From a bacterium (GTDB taxonomy: Bacteria > SZUA-182 > SZUA-191 > JAJRXT01): a DNA stretch of 13,835 nt. Below are positions 13,753 through 13,835 of the stretch, piece after piece. Under the pieces are notes generated by a model. The model worked only from the letters and a program-made list of their open reading frames with translations, did not search any database and had not been told where the DNA came from. Position 1 is the stretch's first letter. The number at the start of each line of letters is the position of its first letter. The position numbers and the translations under genes are program-made. Location of the stretch: NCBI GenBank assembly GCA_024277605.1, contig JAJRUU010000178.1:1-13835 (forward strand), read 5' to 3'.

Positions 13753-13835
13753 ATGATTGACCCCAAAAAAGACTTTTTCGATTTCAATTTGCTCTGGGAT
13801 TTATGCCATGATCTATCCACCTTAGAGTGGAAAGG
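13753..13835 (+). CDS. Start of an unassigned ORF running off the window
   Basis: An ATG at 13753 opens a frame of 27 complete codons to the window end, divergent from rtcB. The visible residues begin MIDPKKDFFDFNLLWDLC. An in-frame stop at 13723 excludes a much longer N-terminus, and the ribosome-binding site is poor. The upstream string ACTGTCCGGTAAA (13703-13715) resembles what I recall from ends of some insertion sequences, so a transposase is possible, but I cannot recognise one from this fragment. Confidence 0.3.
   Translation, partial: MIDPKKDFFDFNLLWDLCHDLSTLEWK

Noticed and set aside
1..13835. CRISPR array, tRNA or rRNA genes
   Set aside because: I saw no regularly spaced direct repeats, no tRNA T-arm-like string with a matching cloverleaf, and no rRNA signature on either strand.

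Overview
The window reads as a chromosomal segment of a Gram-negative-type, menaquinone-respiring bacterium, probably uncultivated. It encodes a lipobox lipoprotein, an exported DsbA-type thiol oxidoreductase and a secreted cysteine-rich protein whose motif style is common in Planctomycetes and Myxobacteria. It also carries an almost complete futalosine menaquinone operon and many small palindromic intergenic repeats. I cannot assign a phylum from this sequence alone.

Layout. 1-703 has no convincing gene. 704-1384 is a secreted Cys-rich protein. 1654-2775 is a membrane-anchored or exported DsbA-like thioredoxin-fold protein with an extra Cys-rich N-terminal domain. 2776-3190 is gene-free and repeat-containing. 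3191-3655 is a small lipoprotein, followed by a likely terminator and more palindromes. From 3863 to 12077, seven genes on the + strand form the menaquinone block: UbiD-type decarboxylase (mqnL), UbiA-type prenyltransferase (mqnP), aminofutalosine synthase (mqnE), chorismate dehydratase (mqnA), cyclic dehypoxanthinylfutalosine synthase (mqnC), an MTAP/MTIP-family nucleoside phosphorylase, and an amidohydrolase of the aminofutalosine/MTA deaminase type (mqnX). mqnP to the phosphorylase is tightly packed, with short gaps or overlaps. 12108-12225 holds nested palindromes between convergent genes. 12225-13679 on the - strand is the RNA ligase rtcB. The right edge holds the start of an unassigned ORF.

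How the genes work together. MqnA dehydrates chorismate to 3-enolpyruvylbenzoate. MqnE joins it to SAM to give aminofutalosine, and the MqnX-type deaminase converts that to futalosine. The nucleoside phosphorylase is placed where MqnB (futalosine hydrolase) would act. MqnC cyclises the base-free product. MqnP prenylates and MqnL decarboxylates the naphthoate ring at the end of the pathway. mqnD, a classical mqnB and the UbiX partner that makes prenyl-FMN are not in the window.

The most interesting points are these. (1) The phosphorylase carries Asn/Ala where adenosine-specific MTAPs carry Asp/Asp, which predicts 6-oxopurine (inosine/futalosine) specificity and a phosphorolytic replacement for MqnB. 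(2) A perfect 28-bp inverted repeat pairs the stop region of that gene with the ribosome-binding site and AUG of mqnX, suggesting translational coupling. (3) mqnC appears to start at an AUU codon behind a strong Shine-Dalgarno, overlapping mqnA. (4) A sigma-54-like -24/-12 element lies just upstream of mqnP.
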